From positions 1 through 64,000 of the forward strand of contig NZ_JAFB01000036.1 of NCBI RefSeq assembly GCF_000519205.1: DNA of 64,000 nucleotides, read 5' to 3'. Each line of letters begins with the position of its first letter. Positions within the stretch are counted from its first letter, which is position 1. This DNA is from Amycolatopsis taiwanensis DSM 45107 (GTDB lineage: Bacteria; Actinomycetota; Actinomycetes; Mycobacteriales; Pseudonocardiaceae). Under the pieces are notes generated by a model. It was not told the origin of the DNA and made no database searches. It saw only the letters and a program-made list of their open reading frames with translations. A program made the position numbers and the translations under genes. Shown here piece by piece: positions 62,640-64,000 of this stretch.

Positions 62640-63694
62640 GAGGCCGACGCCTTCCCACGGTGGACCAGGTTCAGGAACAGCAGGCCGCCGAGCGCCGCCG
62701 TGACCACCCCGACCTGGAGTTCGCCCGGGCTGCCCAGCACTCGGCCCAGCACGTCCGCCCCGAGCAACAGCACCGGTGCGAGCAGCGCGCAGTAGGGCAG
62801 CAGCCAGCGCAGATCGGTACCGGCCAGGCGCCGGAGAAGGTGCGGCACCAGCAGGCCCACGAAGACGATCGGCCCGCAGGCCGCGGTGGCCGACCCGCAC
62901 AGCAGCGTGATCGCAACGATCGAACCCGCGCGGATCAGGCCGGGTCGGCTGCCCAGCGCCCGGGCCGCGTCGTCGCCGAGGGCCACGACGTTGAGCGGCC
63001 GGGCGAGGGCGATGGCGAGCACGAGCCCGGTGGCGACGAACGGCAGCACCTTGAGCACGGTCGCGGGGTCGGCGTCGGCCAGCGTGCCGACGGTCCAGAA
63101 TCGCAGGCGGTCGAGTGAAGCGTTGTCCAGCAACATGAGTGCGGTCACATACGAGTAGAGCGCGGCGTTGAGACCTGCCCCGGCGAGGGCCAGGCGGACC
63201 GGTGTCGCGGACCGCCCGCCGCCGACCGCGTAGATCAGGACCGCCACCGCGGCCGCGCCGATGAGCGCGAACCAGACGAACGCGCTGAAGGTCGCCACGC
63301 CGAGGAAGGCGGAGGCGGTGGCGACGGCCGCCGAGGCACCCGCGTTGATGCCCAGTACTCCAGGATCACCCAGTGGGTTGCGGGTCAGCGCCTGCATCAG
63401 TGCGCCGGCCGGGCCCAGGGCGGCTCCGGCGAGGAGTCCGAGCAGTGTGCGAGGCAGCCGTAGCTGGTGTACCACGGTGTAGACGGGGGAGTCGGGGTCG
63501 ACCAGCCCGTGCCACACCTCGCCGGGCCAAAGCGGTCTCGCGCCGACGCCGATGCTGAGCACGACGAAAGCGGCGAGGATCGCCGCAGACGCGACGAGAC
63601 CCGTTGCGCGCAGTGCGCGACGGGAGCGTGGCGACGGTCGCTGGGTCGCCGGTTTTCCTTGCTGCGGCGTCGTTTCCGCTGTCTTCTGTGACAC
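62636..63694 (-). CDS. FecCD-family iron-siderophore permease (first)
   Basis: The 352-residue permease has a charged Pro/Ser N-terminal tail and about ten helices, with LRLPRTLLGLLAGAALGPAGALMQALTRNPLGDPGVLGINAGAS near 87 and GPIVFVGLLVPHLLRRLAGTDLRWLLPYCALLAPVLLLGADVLGR near 285. It pairs with the 61614 product. GTG 63694 behind GGAG is preferred; a frame reaches 63766 but would run into the promoter/iron-box area. It is the first gene of the leftward operon. Confidence 0.88.
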   Translation of the reverse strand: MSQKTAETTPQQGKPATQRPSPRSRRALRATGLVASAAILAAFVVLSIGVGARPLWPGEVWHGLVDPDSPVYTVVHQLRLPRTLLGLLAGAALGPAGALMQALTRNPLGDPGVLGINAGASAAVATASAFLGVATFSAFVWFALIGAAAVAVLIYAVGGGRSATPVRLALAGAGLNAALYSYVTALMLLDNASLDRLRFWTVGTLADADPATVLKVLPFVATGLVLAIALARPLNVVALGDDAARALGSRPGLIRAGSIVAITLLCGSATAACGPIVFVGLLVPHLLRRLAGTDLRWLLPYCALLAPVLLLGADVLGRVLGSPGELQVGVVTAALGGLLFLNLVHRGKASAS

Positions 63695-63775
63695 GAACGG
63701 CTCCGGTCTTGCCGGGGGCGTTGTCTGCCCCCTGTGGACGAAGGTCTGGAACAGGCACTTGGACAAGTACGAAGC

Positions 63776-63789
63776 TTAGGCTAACCTAA
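63776..63789. promoter_or_regulatory. DtxR/IdeR/DmdR-type iron box
   Basis: TTAGGCTAACCTAA matches perfectly the last 14 positions of the actinobacterial iron box (TTAGGTTAGGCTAACCTAA). It lies between the leftward permease operon and the rightward binding-protein gene, so an iron-loaded repressor would shut both off when iron is plentiful. Confidence 0.85.
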
Positions 63790-63855
63790 CCCACGCTTGT
63801 CTGTCAGCGCTTTGTCGCAAACGGTGCCGATCACATGAGAGAAGGTCGAAGCCTC

Positions 63856-64000
63856 ATGCCGCAGTCCGGACTCCTCACCGCGGGGATCTCCCGCCGTCGC
63901 CTGCTCGCCGTGGGAGGCACCGCGGCACTGGGGACGCTGCTCGCCGCCTGTGGAAACGGCAGCAGTGGTTCGGCACCGGAGCCGGCGGCCGGGGGCTCGG
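63856..64000 (+). CDS. Siderophore-binding lipoprotein, N-terminal part (runs off the right edge)
   Basis: The frame from ATG 63856 is open to the window end (48 codons). It gives a signal with a twin-arginine-like SRRRLLAVGGTAALGTLLAACG and lipobox LAAC, then a Gly/Ser/Pro tether, as in FecB/FhuD-type binding proteins of actinomycetes. Context next to two FecCD permease genes and the iron box makes a ferric-siderophore receptor likely. ATG 63835 in the same frame is an alternative start. Confidence 0.78.
   Translation, partial: MPQSGLLTAGISRRRLLAVGGTAALGTLLAACGNGSSGSAPEPAAGGS

Overview
The window is high-GC actinomycete chromosome. The combination of type VII (ESX) accessory genes with an EspG-type chaperone, YbaB-like proteins, a DtxR/IdeR-type iron box and many catabolic islands points to Pseudonocardiales, for example an Amycolatopsis relative; this is inferred from gene content, not from a marker gene. 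I see no rRNA, tRNA or CRISPR array.

Layout. 1-3000: the start of an IS630-type transposase, an FAD monooxygenase, and an amide channel (AmiS) with an FmdB zinc-ribbon protein. 3004-13643: a polyol (probably tetritol/erythrulose) catabolic island. A leftward operon encodes HAD phosphatase, DhaK-DhaL kinase, RpiB-type isomerase, 2-hydroxyacid dehydrogenase, EryA-like kinase and class II aldolase. A rightward arm encodes histidine phosphatase, DeoR regulator, polyol permease and a second FGGY kinase. Both promoter regions carry a 13-bp palindrome of one type. 13617-18094: a Pls/PosA-like polyamino-acid synthetase overlapping a SET-domain methyltransferase gene. 18354-22737: a lipoprotein, an HpnB-like glycosyltransferase and a first ESX-associated cluster. 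22748-27742: a VOC protein, a striking 42-residue peptide gene with its own terminator, an aldo-keto reductase and a two-component system. 28329-31713: a sugar-type ABC importer without ATPase. 31795-38834: an acyltransferase, a CBS/antiporter pair with a structured leader, an LCP protein and membrane proteins. 38923-43113: a glycosyltransferase/hydrolase/DMT operon. 43333-46422: a CoA-transferase, an IclR regulator and a SUMF1-domain protein. 46768-54431: an orphan binding protein, two MFS transporters, and a pyrophosphatase beside acetyl-CoA synthetase. 54586-60723: an Fpg-type glycosylase and a second ESX module with PPE-like, EspG, lytic transglycosylase and CHAP proteins. 60778-64000: a siderophore-type ABC importer under an iron box.

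The least explained feature is a 149-bp, ungapped, about 85% identical element that sits immediately in front of two unrelated genes (9254-9402 before the histidine phosphatase, 44844-44992 before the IclR gene). It contains nested stems conserved in both copies and an open frame starting exactly 21 bases upstream in both. Other candidates for new biology are the Pls-like synthetase paired with a SET methyltransferase, the Leu-Asp repeat peptide, and ESX-type domains fused to two kinds of peptidoglycan hydrolase.
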